From assembly GCA_964532065.1 (NCBI GenBank), contig CAZHHG010000013.1, forward strand, positions 1-52,948: 52,948 bases of DNA. The letters run 5' to 3'. Both the position numbers and the translations under genes were made by a program. The notes below the pieces were generated by a model, which saw only the letters and a program-made list of their open reading frames with translations, had not been told where the DNA came from and ran no database searches. Numbering within the stretch: position 1 is the first letter of the stretch; every line of letters begins with the position of its first letter. Shown piece by piece: positions 1 to 7,625 of the stretch. This DNA comes from DSXH01 sp964532065. GTDB taxonomy: Bacteria; Bacteroidota; Ignavibacteria; Ignavibacteriales; Melioribacteraceae.

Positions 1-249
1 TGTGGCGTTAAGCGGAATTGTGGATAAATCAATCGTATAATATGTCCTGTAGATCATTTGTGTTGAACCGCTTAATTCTTTTCCAATTTGACAATTTCCA
101 TAAGTATAGGTTGGATTTCCGGTTTCAATTATTTTTACAATGCTTGTTCCGGATGGGTAGAATAGTTTTGTCTCAGTAATTACTGGTTGTGCGTCAATTA
201 TTGATGCCAAGAAAGACAAACTTAAAAAGAAAATTAAATGCTTTTTCAT
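1..249 (-). CDS. Exported protein, N-terminal part only (gene runs off the window)
   Basis: An open frame of 83 codons starts with ATG at 249 and is still open at base 1, so the C-terminal part lies outside the window. The start is supported by a GGAG ribosome site just upstream. The first 20 or so residues form a clear signal peptide (MKK, then a hydrophobic stretch, then SIIDAQ), so the product is exported. The mature part begins PVITETKLFYPSG and continues with Tyr/Thr-rich sequence typical of beta-structured extracellular proteins. I do not recognise the family from this fragment. The gene follows the propeller-like gene at 418-1503 on the same strand, separated by the folded segment at 291-390, which would lie in its 5' leader if the two are not co-transcribed. 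Confidence 0.7.
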   Translation of the reverse strand, partial: MKKHLIFFLSLSFLASIIDAQPVITETKLFYPSGTSIVKIIETGNPTYTYGNCQIGKELSGSTQMIYRTYYTIDLSTIPLNAT

Positions 250-290
250 AGTTAGTCTCCTTTAAGATAAAAAAATGTTATTTTTAAAAA

Positions 291-402
291 GAGAATAGGT
301 ACAGTAGCAAAAAAAGCTGCTGATAGGGTGCCAGCCTAAATGAGCTATTCTCGATCAAAGGGGATGGCGCGGTCAGAGCGCCTACCCTTTAATTTTGTTT
401 TT
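291..402 (+). ncRNA. Candidate structured small RNA or leader element
   Basis: The 168-base gap between two minus-strand genes holds an unusually ordered set of inverted repeats. An 8-bp outer stem (GAGAATAG at 291-298 with CTATTCTC at 345-352) encloses a 7-bp hairpin (302-308 with 316-322) and a 4-bp hairpin (324-327 with 335-338), forming a three-way junction. A separate hairpin follows: AAAGGG 357-362 with CCCTTT 385-390, and inside it GGCGC 366-370 with GCGCC 378-382. On the plus strand the inner 7-bp stem is complete with one G-U pair, whereas on the minus strand that pair becomes C-A. The last hairpin is followed on the plus strand by a T-rich run, like an intrinsic terminator. This favours a plus-strand RNA of about 110 nt. 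I could not match it to a known riboswitch or ribozyme. It could also be a minus-strand leader or terminator for the gene at 1-249. Confidence 0.35.
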
Positions 403-417
403 AGCTTCTAACCTCAT

Positions 418-1503
418 TTATTTTAACCTTCCATGAAGAATAAAATCATTATTATTTATCGGATCATTGACTGCAAAAAAAACATCCTTGTCAAATATTG
501 CAGCATTATGTAGAATACTTGTGGTGTTGTTTTCAAATCGATACAAGTAGCTTATATCAGAACCATTATAATGAGCCAATCCGTCTTTCATTCTTAAAAA
601 TATATCCATTTCATTCCTGCCATATATTTGGTAACCGAAATTTGCAATTACAAACGAATATTTTTTTATAAACGAACCATTCTTGTATGAATATACAGAA
701 CTGGAGATCAGGAAAAACAACTTATCGCCGATAGGATTAAATGTTCCAATTGTAATTTCATTTAATTGTTTGGAAAAAATTTTGTTTAGATTGTTTGCAT
801 CGTACTCAAAGAAAGTTATAGTGTCCTTGCCGGTTGAGTTATAAACTGAAATACAATTAATATAGAACTTATTTTCTTGTTTATTAATTTTTATAAATTG
901 AGATCGGAAGTTTGCAACATAAACTTCACTCCAAGTATTACCGTTATAATGTAAAACAAAACCCCTTTGTGTGTCATCGGTACCATTCGAAATTAACCCC
1001 ACAGCATAAATATTATAAGGTGAATTTCCACAGATATCTGTTATGGTCGAATAAGCAAAGACTTTATTTCGATAAACAAACTTTTCCTCCCACTGATGAC
1101 CGTTAAAATGAAGGATTTTTCCATCATCGCCTCCCATCCAGATATTATTTGTGGAAGTACCCCACAGAGTCCTGCTTGAGGTAGAGTAAATATAAGTTCC
1201 CCATTTTAGCCAGTTTTCTCCGTCAAAGTGAAATAAATCGCTCGGCTGTGCCCCGCCTATCCATACATCATTTGGTGCACTTCCCCAAATTGATAATATG
1301 TTATCGAATGGATATCGAATTGTGTCTATATTCCAAACATAATCTCTTCTTCCCGATAATTTATCAGGTTCTGTGACACTATTACATGTCTGAGAGATTA
1401 CGAATCCAACAAGCAAGAAAACTATACGTGATGTTTTTTTTTTATTGAGTATAAATACTAGAAAGGATGGATTTAGGTAGCGGGCTATAAAATAACTTAG
1501 CAC
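418..1503 (-). CDS. Exported propeller-like protein, probable lipoprotein
   Basis: A 361-residue protein of unassigned family. The reading starts with GTG at 1503, placed directly behind a strong GGAGGGG ribosome site; no ATG start fits better. After a basic stretch (NKKKTSR) there is a hydrophobic segment ending in VISQTCNS, so Cys40 may be a lipidated cysteine, although the lipobox is not canonical. The next 130 residues hold short repeats of the type WGSxPNDVWIGG...LFHFDGENW (about residues 72-105, 113-137 and 155-195). Such blades are common in large exported proteins that report on a 'case' with beta-propeller folds. The remaining half keeps Tyr/Asn/Phe-rich beta sequence with weaker repeats. 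It probably sits on the cell surface. No catalytic motif is visible and no function is assigned. Confidence 0.75.
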   Translation of the reverse strand: MLSYFIARYLNPSFLVFILNKKKTSRIVFLLVGFVISQTCNSVTEPDKLSGRRDYVWNIDTIRYPFDNILSIWGSAPNDVWIGGAQPSDLFHFDGENWLKWGTYIYSTSSRTLWGTSTNNIWMGGDDGKILHFNGHQWEEKFVYRNKVFAYSTITDICGNSPYNIYAVGLISNGTDDTQRGFVLHYNGNTWSEVYVANFRSQFIKINKQENKFYINCISVYNSTGKDTITFFEYDANNLNKIFSKQLNEITIGTFNPIGDKLFFLISSSVYSYKNGSFIKKYSFVIANFGYQIYGRNEMDIFLRMKDGLAHYNGSDISYLYRFENNTTSILHNAAIFDKDVFFAVNDPINNNDFILHGRLK

Positions 1504-1707
1504 TTCCCCTCCAAAATCGTTACGGAATACAACGAAGCAGAACTAAATCGATAGGATTATATAGTTTTAATTTCTGTGTCGAAACTTAATAAATAGATAT
1601 TAAAATTGCAAGTATTTATTTCTATATTAAGTTATATGGAAATATTACAAATTGAAATTTAATCCCCTCCTGAGAAAACTATTATAGGAGATTGCGAAGA
1701 GGGCGAT

Positions 1708-1737
1708 TGTAGAGACGCCGCTACCGGCGTCTCTACA
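1708..1737. repeat. REP-like perfect hairpin, 13-bp stem
   Basis: TGTAGAGACGCCG (1708-1720) is followed after CTAC by its exact reverse complement (1725-1737). The stem is GC-rich, unlike its AT-rich surroundings, and there is no T-run on either side, so it is a poor intrinsic terminator. It sits just after the stop of the gene at 1761-2279. The short, perfect, GC-rich palindrome in an intergenic gap is the usual form of a dispersed REP-type repeat. Confidence 0.5.
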
Positions 1738-1760
1738 CAAGAAATAGATGTTAGAAAAAT

Positions 1761-2279
1761 TTATCCTTCTTTATTTTCTTCGAGCCGGTATTTAATATTT
1801 GAAAAGATGCCGTTAGTAATTTCGGCGCTCGGCCTCTTCTTGCCGGCTTTTGAGGAATACTGGAATTTCTCCACTACAAATTCGAAAGTGCCGGAGATAG
1901 TCTTGTTCTCGGCGTCGTGCTGTGTAACAACCGTCTCGCCTTCAACACCGTTCCATTGCGGATTATCGGGGCCGTCGGGAACCCATACAACTTCCGATGC
2001 TGGTGATTCCCCTTTTTCCGGATTCGGTTCCGTGAATTCCAGTGTTATAGGCAGTTCCCCTTTGAGCGAAGAGAGTTTGCAATAGAGATAGAGTATTTTG
2101 TCTTCCGACTCCGCTCTTATCTGAACATATTCAGCCTCGAGGAAATTAACTACTACCGCGTCGGTTACTGTGCCGGTAAAGAATTTACCGTCAACCTTGA
2201 AACTGAAAACCTGGGCGGATGTGTTGTAATAGAACACGACCGTAAATACGATCGTCAGATAGAAAAAATATTTTTTCAT
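1761..2279 (-). CDS. Small exported protein, DUF6252-like
   Basis: A 172-residue protein with a signal peptide (MKKYFFYLTIVF...YYNTSAQ), so the mature chain starts near residue 23. The body opens with FSFKVDGKFFTGTVTDAVV, continues with a strand pattern YVQIRAESEDKILYLYC and ends with NKTISGTFEFVVEKF followed by EITNGIFSNIKY. This order (a short modified-residue strand, then 'I.GTF.F', then 'i.nG.F') is what DUF6252-type exported proteins of Bacteroidota show. The family assignment rests on that pattern only. A gggagaa ribosome site precedes ATG at 2279. The gene has its own promoter space upstream (2280-2389), which contains a perfect 18-bp palindrome. No enzyme motif is present. Confidence 0.7.
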   Translation of the reverse strand: MKKYFFYLTIVFTVVFYYNTSAQVFSFKVDGKFFTGTVTDAVVVNFLEAEYVQIRAESEDKILYLYCKLSSLKGELPITLEFTEPNPEKGESPASEVVWVPDGPDNPQWNGVEGETVVTQHDAENKTISGTFEFVVEKFQYSSKAGKKRPSAEITNGIFSNIKYRLEENKEG

Positions 2280-2352
2280 TTTCTCCCTTACTAATTAAAT
2301 AGACCTGTTGCTTAAACGCGATTTAAAGTAGAATAATTCAATTTTCACATCA

Positions 2353-2370
2353 AGAGAATAATTATTCTCT
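2353..2370. promoter_or_regulatory. Perfect 18-bp palindrome, possible operator
   Basis: AGAGAATAATTATTCTCT is its own reverse complement. It lies 74 bases upstream of the start of the small exported protein (1761-2279) and 20 bases after the stop of the aminotransferase gene. It has no T-run, so it is more like a dimeric regulator's binding site than a terminator. Its half-site GAGAATA also forms the outer stem at 291-352. Confidence 0.3.
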
Positions 2371-2389
2371 GTTGTTTAATAATCCTGTA

Positions 2390-3598
2390 TCAGGCGCCGG
2401 AGAAAATTTTTTTCATCCGGAAGAGGCCTTCTTCAATAACATGAACCGGTGTGGTTGAAAAAGAGAACCTGATATAATCGTCAAAATAATTACCGAAGCA
2501 GGAACCGTAAACCGTTGCCACTCCCTCATTCATTAAAAGATTGTATACATAGAGTTTTCTCTCTTCCCCGGAAATATGTTCTGGTATGAATGCGGAAAAA
2601 TCCGGGAAGAAATAGAATCCCCCTTTCGGTTTTGCTACTTTAAGCCCGTCAATTGATTTAAGACCCTCGTAAAAGAAATCCCGCCTTTTTTCAAACTCGG
2701 AAACCATCATACCAATAGATTTTCTGCTCTCCTTTTCATTATTTAAAGCTTCCGCGGCAGCATGCTGCAGAAAAGTTGTAACACCAGCGGTCTGAGTGTA
2801 ATTGCCTAGTTTAAGAAGTTTGGGAATCCGCTTGTCCCTTGTTACAAGGTATCCGAGCCGCCAGCCGGTCATAGCATACGTCTTCGAAAGTGTGAACGTG
2901 CTTATTATATTCTCATATTCAAGTGATGTAGGACTGAAATGGGTTTCGTTATCGAACAGAACAGCTTCGTAAGCTTCGTCGGAAATAAGGTACGCACCTT
3001 GTTTAAGACAGAGTTCTGCGATTGATGTAACCTCTTCCTTGGTAAAAAGTTTTCCGGTCGGATTCTGCGGTGTGTTAAGGTAGAAAAACGAAGCTCCCTC
3101 GAGAGCTTTATCGAGCCGGTCGAAATCGATGCTGAAATCGCTTAGCAGAGGAACCTGACGAAAATCGGTTCCGCAATAAGGGACAAAGTTCTCAAGAACG
3201 CAGCTCCAGCATGGCGCGAACCCGACTCCTTTTTTCCCTTCGAATAATTTGAATGAGAGCTCGAGTGATTCCTGACCGCCGTAAGTACAGACAATGTTTT
3301 CTCTATCAAATCCCGTGGCCTTGTTATAATATTCAAGTTTTTTAATCACAGCATCCTTAAAGGTATCTTCTCCGCCCGACTTAGGATATTTTGTATAGCC
3401 GGAATCAAGAGCTTTCTTGGCGGCATTTACGATATACTGTGGAGTTTGAAAATCGATCTCGCCCCTTTGAAAAAGAACAAAGTCCTTTCCCGTCGCCGCT
3501 TTAAATTCCGGAGCTCTCCTGCGGACTTCCTCGCTGATGCTTACTATCGGCGACATTCTAATGTTAGACAAATTCTCGCTGAATTTAGATTGAATCAT
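2390..3598 (-). CDS. Class I PLP aminotransferase (aspartate aminotransferase-like)
   Basis: A 402-residue enzyme of the fold-type I aminotransferase family. It moves an amino group between an amino acid and a 2-oxo acid in the cytosol, with PLP as cofactor. The visible signature is complete: NTPQNPTG at 175-182, DEAYE at 207-211, the Schiff-base lysine in TLSKTYAMTGWRLGY (Lys239), and FSFSTTP near the C terminus after a conserved Arg that binds the substrate carboxylate. Length is normal for the aspartate/aromatic aminotransferase subgroup. The subgroup cannot be fixed from sequence alone, so the amino acid used could be aspartate, alanine, or an aromatic one. The gene stands alone, 188 bases from the neighbouring operon on the same strand. 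Its stop is close to the palindrome at 2353-2370. Confidence 0.9.
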   Translation of the reverse strand: MIQSKFSENLSNIRMSPIVSISEEVRRRAPEFKAATGKDFVLFQRGEIDFQTPQYIVNAAKKALDSGYTKYPKSGGEDTFKDAVIKKLEYYNKATGFDRENIVCTYGGQESLELSFKLFEGKKGVGFAPCWSCVLENFVPYCGTDFRQVPLLSDFSIDFDRLDKALEGASFFYLNTPQNPTGKLFTKEEVTSIAELCLKQGAYLISDEAYEAVLFDNETHFSPTSLEYENIISTFTLSKTYAMTGWRLGYLVTRDKRIPKLLKLGNYTQTAGVTTFLQHAAAEALNNEKESRKSIGMMVSEFEKRRDFFYEGLKSIDGLKVAKPKGGFYFFPDFSAFIPEHISGEERKLYVYNLLMNEGVATVYGSCFGNYFDDYIRFSFSTTPVHVIEEGLFRMKKIFSGA

Positions 3599-3786
3599 TT
3601 CTTTTCCTTTTGATAAAGATTAATGAGGGGATGCGACCAATTGGGAGTTCAAGCTAAAATAAAATCGGTAACGGTGCAATAGTTTGTTGAAATATTTTTC
3701 CTCTCTACAGATAGATTTGTCCTAAAATGTTTTCTAACCGATTCTACGGCAGATGATTTTTGGGGACCGGACATAAGAGAAAAAAA

Positions 3787-4605
3787 TCAGGAATAGATTA
3801 CGGCGCTAAGATAACCGACTACCTCGGAGTAATCGCCGGTTACTTCTCCGGAGTCTGTACGGTACAGAACTCTGGTATTTTTTCTGTTGGTCATACCGGC
3901 TGCTTTCATCAAAGCGACAATTGCGCCGCCTCCGCAGGCTTCGCACTTTCCGGCTTCAAGATCGCTCTGGAGTTTTTCATAATTGTTTTCCAGTAGATCC
4001 TTTTCAACAACTGAATCGAGCTTATCGGCTATTGAACGGGAATAAAAATGAGAGAGGTCGGAGCTCGCCACAATGAGAATCTCTTCATCAACAACTCCGG
4101 AAAGTTTTTCAGCGAGCTCATAGACAAAATTTCTGTTCTGGTCGCCAAGAACCACGGGAACTATAGTAAAACCTTTCATAACCATTTGAAGAAAAGGGAT
4201 CTGAACTTCTATGGCATGCTCTGCTCTATGACCCTGAATTCCTCTAAAAATGGTTCTGCCGTCAGTAATTAGCCGGTCGGCTATTTCCTTATTTACAGGA
4301 ACATCACCAAGAGGAGTCCGGTAGGCGTCCCCATCGTAAATTGAAACACCACGGAAATATTCCCTGTGACTCGGAGAAATTATAACCACCGTTTTATAAT
4401 TTTTACCTCCCAGAGAATTGAAAGCAAAAGCAGCTGTTTTCCCGGAATAGAGATATCCCGCATGCGGAGAGACTATTCCGGCGATGCTGTTGAAGCGTTC
4501 GCTAACCGGTGTTCTTTCTAAAAGTAGGGCAACTTCATCTTTAAGTTTTGCGGCGGAGGCAGAATAAAACATACCGGCGACGGCCGGTTCTCTGATCCCT
4601 TTCAT
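3787..4605 (-). CDS. amrB: AmmeMemoRadiSam system protein B (MEMO1 family)
   Basis: A 272-residue MEMO1-family protein, full length. The residues that form the metal-binding pocket in human MEMO1 have clear counterparts: His48 in SPHAGYLYSG, His80 in SPSHREYF, His186 in SSDLSHFYS and Cys224 in CEACGGGAI. The start overlaps the stop of the AMMECR1 gene by 4 bases (ATGA), so the two are translationally coupled. In bacteria and archaea these proteins occur together with a radical SAM enzyme as the AmmeMemoRadiSam system. The substrate of that system is not established. The partner radical SAM gene is not within this window. The family and pairing are certain; the role is not. Confidence 0.92.
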   Translation of the reverse strand: MKGIREPAVAGMFYSASAAKLKDEVALLLERTPVSERFNSIAGIVSPHAGYLYSGKTAAFAFNSLGGKNYKTVVIISPSHREYFRGVSIYDGDAYRTPLGDVPVNKEIADRLITDGRTIFRGIQGHRAEHAIEVQIPFLQMVMKGFTIVPVVLGDQNRNFVYELAEKLSGVVDEEILIVASSDLSHFYSRSIADKLDSVVEKDLLENNYEKLQSDLEAGKCEACGGGAIVALMKAAGMTNRKNTRVLYRTDSGEVTGDYSEVVGYLSAVIYS

Positions 4606-5171
4606 ACAACTTCTTCCTTTACTGATTTTTCACTGAAGACTGTTGCTGTAAAGCCATTTAAATTGAGCTGCTTATCACGCCAGTAGCTGGCATGGAATCC
4701 GGACTTCTGACAAATAGCATCGAGATACTGCTCTTTGTTCATATGATGTTCAACAGGAACCTGGGGAAGCAGCAGGCCGCGTCGGCCTTTTTCCTCCAGG
4801 ATCAATCCGTGCTTACCGATTTCAATCTCGTCATAACTTTTTAAAGGAAAAGGTTCTGACAGAATTGAGATTTCGATTTCGATCTTTGCAAGTTCTTCCT
4901 GATTCACGGGTGAAAACCGCGGGTCACTACGCGCCGCATGAAGAGCCGCTTCGCAGACAGTTTCAAAAAGCGGCTGATCCGAAATGATGTAACCTATACA
5001 CCCGCGTAGTCTTTCTTTCACGGTTAGTGTTACAAAAGCGCCGGAGCGGGATTTAAATAGCGGGTGTTTATTATAATCGGGCTCTTCAATTTTCTGACCA
5101 GTGAAAAAAGATTTGATTGAATTACGCGCCGCATCAAGAAGAATTGTTTTTTCTTCGAGTGAAGGTTCCAT
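4602..5171 (-). CDS. amrA: AmmeMemoRadiSam system protein A (AMMECR1 domain)
   Basis: A 189-residue AMMECR1-domain protein. The family signature LRGCIGYI is present near residue 54, with the typical flank GAFVTLTVKERLRGCIG, followed by AARSDPRFSPV and the hydrophobic LPQVPVEHHM region. It forms the A component of the AmmeMemoRadiSam set and lies directly before the B component with a 4-base overlap. Only 2 bases separate its start from the stop of the DUF4905 gene upstream, so the three are almost certainly one transcript. AMMECR1 proteins have no proven biochemical activity. Start ATG at 5171 is the only good choice because the coding region abuts the upstream gene. Confidence 0.92.
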   Translation of the reverse strand: MEPSLEEKTILLDAARNSIKSFFTGQKIEEPDYNKHPLFKSRSGAFVTLTVKERLRGCIGYIISDQPLFETVCEAALHAARSDPRFSPVNQEELAKIEIEISILSEPFPLKSYDEIEIGKHGLILEEKGRRGLLLPQVPVEHHMNKEQYLDAICQKSGFHASYWRDKQLNLNGFTATVFSEKSVKEEVV

Positions 5172-5173
5172 GA

Positions 5174-6004
5174 CTAATCCAGTTTATATACTATCAAACC
5201 ATTTTTCTCTTTCAGCAGCAGAAGAAAATTTTTGTAAACGAAAAACGAATCGGGTACAAAAGCATTAGTATTTGAATTTAACAATTCAGTAAGAACTTTT
5301 TTATTTATCGAGAGATCAAAAGCAGTAAATCTATTAACAAGGCTGCCTGAAAAAACTTTGGAGTAAAAATTAAAAAAGAGAAGATTACCGCGTCTATTAT
5401 ATTCAACATCGCCGACAATTTCAAGACCACTCAATTCATCGCCAATCAATTGTTTCAAAATCGGATCGGCAGAGGCCTCGTCATATTTTTCGGCGAACAG
5501 GTATTCCCCTCCGGATCTCAGTTTGTCTGCTTCGGCCCTCAAAAGATTCACCTTTTCAAAATCCTCGCCAAGGTTTTCTTCGATCTGGCCGTTCAAATAA
5601 TTTAGAGAATAGAAATTACGGCTTTCAAAATTCTGCTTGTAACAATAGATCTTTTCCCGATAAGCGAACAAAAAAGAGAATTCAGAATTAACCCACCTCA
5701 CCGTTTGATTCGTGATGTCGAATGCTATTAGCTCTTTATGCCCGGGCATATCCGGTTTAGCATATTTATGAAATATGATCAGATCGTTATAAAGAGCTTC
5801 AATACCGATCCAGTATTTTTCCTCCATCTGAACCGATTCGAAAATTCTTTTCCCTTTTTCAAGATCATAACAGGTGAAGAAAACCTCCTTATTATTAACA
5901 TCTCTCAATTCTATAATCAGTTTTCCGGTTTCGGAAATCAGCAACCGCCAAATCTGGTATTTCGATTTATATGTAAAATGTTTTTTAATGCTAATCCTCC
6001 GCAC
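5174..6004 (-). CDS. DUF4905 domain protein (function unknown)
   Basis: A 276-residue cytosolic protein without a signal peptide or membrane segment. It matches my memory of DUF4905, a family of Bacteroidota: a start with HFTYKSKYQIWRLLIS, then YWIGIEALYNDLIIFHKY, then KPDMPGHKELIAFDI and YCYKQNFESRNFYSLNY. The repeated strand-turn pattern suggests a beta-propeller-like fold. The start is unclear. The GTG at 6004 has no ribosome site, but a good GGAGG lies inside codons 2-3 (5996-6000), spaced 6 bases before an ATT codon at 5989, so translation may begin there with a rare ATT. The 2-base gap to amrA implies a shared transcript and a shared job. The gene is 50 bases after tryptophanase. Confidence 0.7.
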   Translation of the reverse strand: MRRISIKKHFTYKSKYQIWRLLISETGKLIIELRDVNNKEVFFTCYDLEKGKRIFESVQMEEKYWIGIEALYNDLIIFHKYAKPDMPGHKELIAFDITNQTVRWVNSEFSFLFAYREKIYCYKQNFESRNFYSLNYLNGQIEENLGEDFEKVNLLRAEADKLRSGGEYLFAEKYDEASADPILKQLIGDELSGLEIVGDVEYNRRGNLLFFNFYSKVFSGSLVNRFTAFDLSINKKVLTELLNSNTNAFVPDSFFVYKNFLLLLKEKNGLIVYKLD

Positions 6005-6054
6005 ATTCAGAAATCAACTTTTCTTAAACCGGTAATGAACTTAAATATATTTTA

Positions 6055-7425
6055 TCAGACCGGTTTAAACTTTGCGGTAAAGTGCCTGAGCATAGGTGCT
6101 TCGTAGATTATTTCATAACCTTTTAATTTGTCCCTGTTCCCGAAGACTTCGATAACAACCTCGGCAACATAATCTACGTGGCTTTGCGTATAGACCCGGC
6201 GCGGAATCGCAAGTCGAACAAGTTCCATTAGAGAAGGAATCAGTTTGCCGTCGCTGCCGTATTTACCGAACATAACCGAGCCGATTTCAACAGCGCGAAT
6301 ACCGCCTTCAGCATAAAGTTCGCAGACAATTGCCTGTCCGGGATACTGTTCCGGTTTAACTCCGGGTAAAAATCTTTTCGCATCGATATAGATAGCGTGA
6401 CCTCCCGGAGGTTCAATTATCGGAACACCCGCATTTAAAAGTTTTTCGCCGAGATATTCTGTGCTTCTGATCCGGTACTGCAGGTAATGTTCGTCAACAA
6501 CTTCTTCAAGACCCTGTGCAATTGCCTCGAGGTCCCGGCCTGCGAGTCCGCCGTAAGTCGGAAATCCTTCGGTAACGATTAGAAGGTTTCTGGAATTTCT
6601 TGCGAGTTCTTCATCGTTTAAGGAGAGCCATCCGCCTATATTTACGAGCGCGTCTTTTTTTGCACTCATTGTAGATCCGTCGGCATAAGAAAACATTTCC
6701 TGAACAATTTCAAGAACAGATTTTTCCGAGTACCCTTCCTCCCGCATTTTTATAAAATAAGCATTCTCTGCGAACCTGCAGGCATCGAGAAATAAAGGAA
6801 TGCCGTACTCGGAACAAACCTTCTTCACATCTTTAATGTTTTGCATAGAGACCGGCTGTCCGCCGCCGGAATTATTAGTAACGGTAATAACGATTAGAGG
6901 AATATTTTCCTTCCCGTACTTTTTAATAAACGCTTTAAGCGCGTCAACATCCATATTCCCCTTGAATGGAGCCCGCTGTTCAGGGTGTTTGCCTACTTCA
7001 CAAAGAAGGTCGTGAGCTTCCGATCCGCTGAATTCGACATTGGCGCGTGTAGTGTCGAAGAATGTGTTGCTTGCAAAATGTTTGCCTGGTCCTCCGAGAA
7101 TTGAAAACAATATTTTCTCCGCCGCTCTTCCCTGATGAGTGGGAATTATAAACCTGTCGCCGGTAATTTTTTTAACAGCGTTTTCGAAAGCATAAAAACT
7201 TTTAGCGCCTGCATAGGATTCGTCCCCGCGCATAATTCCCGCCCACTGGTCGGAACTCATGGCAGAGGTTCCGCTGTCTGTTAAAAGATCGATCAAAACA
7301 TCGTCGGCGTGTATTAAAAACGGATTATATCCGGCATCAGCAATAATTTTCTCTCTTTCCTCTTTTGTAGTAAATCTAATCGGTTCAACGGACTTGATTT
7401 TAAATGGCTCGATAATGGTTTTCAT
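6055..7425 (-). CDS. tnaA: Tryptophanase
   Basis: A 456-residue PLP beta-eliminating lyase that splits tryptophan into indole, pyruvate and ammonia. The signature LLTDSGTSAMSSDQWAGIMRG is at 47-66, the cofactor lysine is Lys257 in TMSAKKDALVNIGG, and HFTAK closes the chain. The close relative tyrosine phenol-lyase has to be excluded. In tyrosine phenol-lyase, FTTT and the RSMERG motif carry the phenol-binding Thr and Arg. Here the equivalent positions read FDTT (Asp124) and RAVEIG (Val379, Ile381), as in E. coli TnaA. This supports tryptophan as substrate. The start at 7425 is chosen over an ATG 12 bases upstream because that upstream ATG overlaps the ribosome site. No tnaC-like leader peptide is evident upstream, so control differs from E. 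coli. Confidence 0.85.
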   Translation of the reverse strand: MKTIIEPFKIKSVEPIRFTTKEEREKIIADAGYNPFLIHADDVLIDLLTDSGTSAMSSDQWAGIMRGDESYAGAKSFYAFENAVKKITGDRFIIPTHQGRAAEKILFSILGGPGKHFASNTFFDTTRANVEFSGSEAHDLLCEVGKHPEQRAPFKGNMDVDALKAFIKKYGKENIPLIVITVTNNSGGGQPVSMQNIKDVKKVCSEYGIPLFLDACRFAENAYFIKMREEGYSEKSVLEIVQEMFSYADGSTMSAKKDALVNIGGWLSLNDEELARNSRNLLIVTEGFPTYGGLAGRDLEAIAQGLEEVVDEHYLQYRIRSTEYLGEKLLNAGVPIIEPPGGHAIYIDAKRFLPGVKPEQYPGQAIVCELYAEGGIRAVEIGSVMFGKYGSDGKLIPSLMELVRLAIPRRVYTQSHVDYVAEVVIEVFGNRDKLKGYEIIYEAPMLRHFTAKFKPV

Positions 7426-7430
7426 TTTTT

Positions 7431-7435
7431 TCCTC
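7431..7435 (-). promoter_or_regulatory. Ribosome site that fixes the tnaA start
   Basis: GAGGA lies 5 bases before the ATG at 7425 on the minus strand. It falls inside the extended reading that would begin with ATG at 7437, so the downstream ATG is the likely start. Confidence 0.7.
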
Positions 7436-7625
7436 AATTGAAAAATGGGAGTTAGCTCAGGTAAAATTACAAATTAATAAGAGTTTATGGAAACAGAGGA
7501 TTGTATAAATTAAATGTAATTTCGACATTATTAAAAAAAGAAAGAAACAATTTGTTTGATTTTTTTTTGTAAATTGTCTCAGAATTTATAACAGGAATAT
7601 TACTTCAATTAAAGGAGGGGTCTTT

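Noticed and set aside
353..400. tRNA-like fragment: GGTCAGAGCGCCTACC resembles a D-arm followed by an anticodon stem.
   Set aside because: The D-loop is too short, there is no matching acceptor stem and no T-arm, so no cloverleaf can be drawn. The segment is better explained by the hairpin at 357-390.
6055..7425. Tyrosine phenol-lyase instead of tryptophanase.
   Set aside because: The phenol-binding Thr and Arg are replaced by Asp124 and Ile381 as in TnaA.
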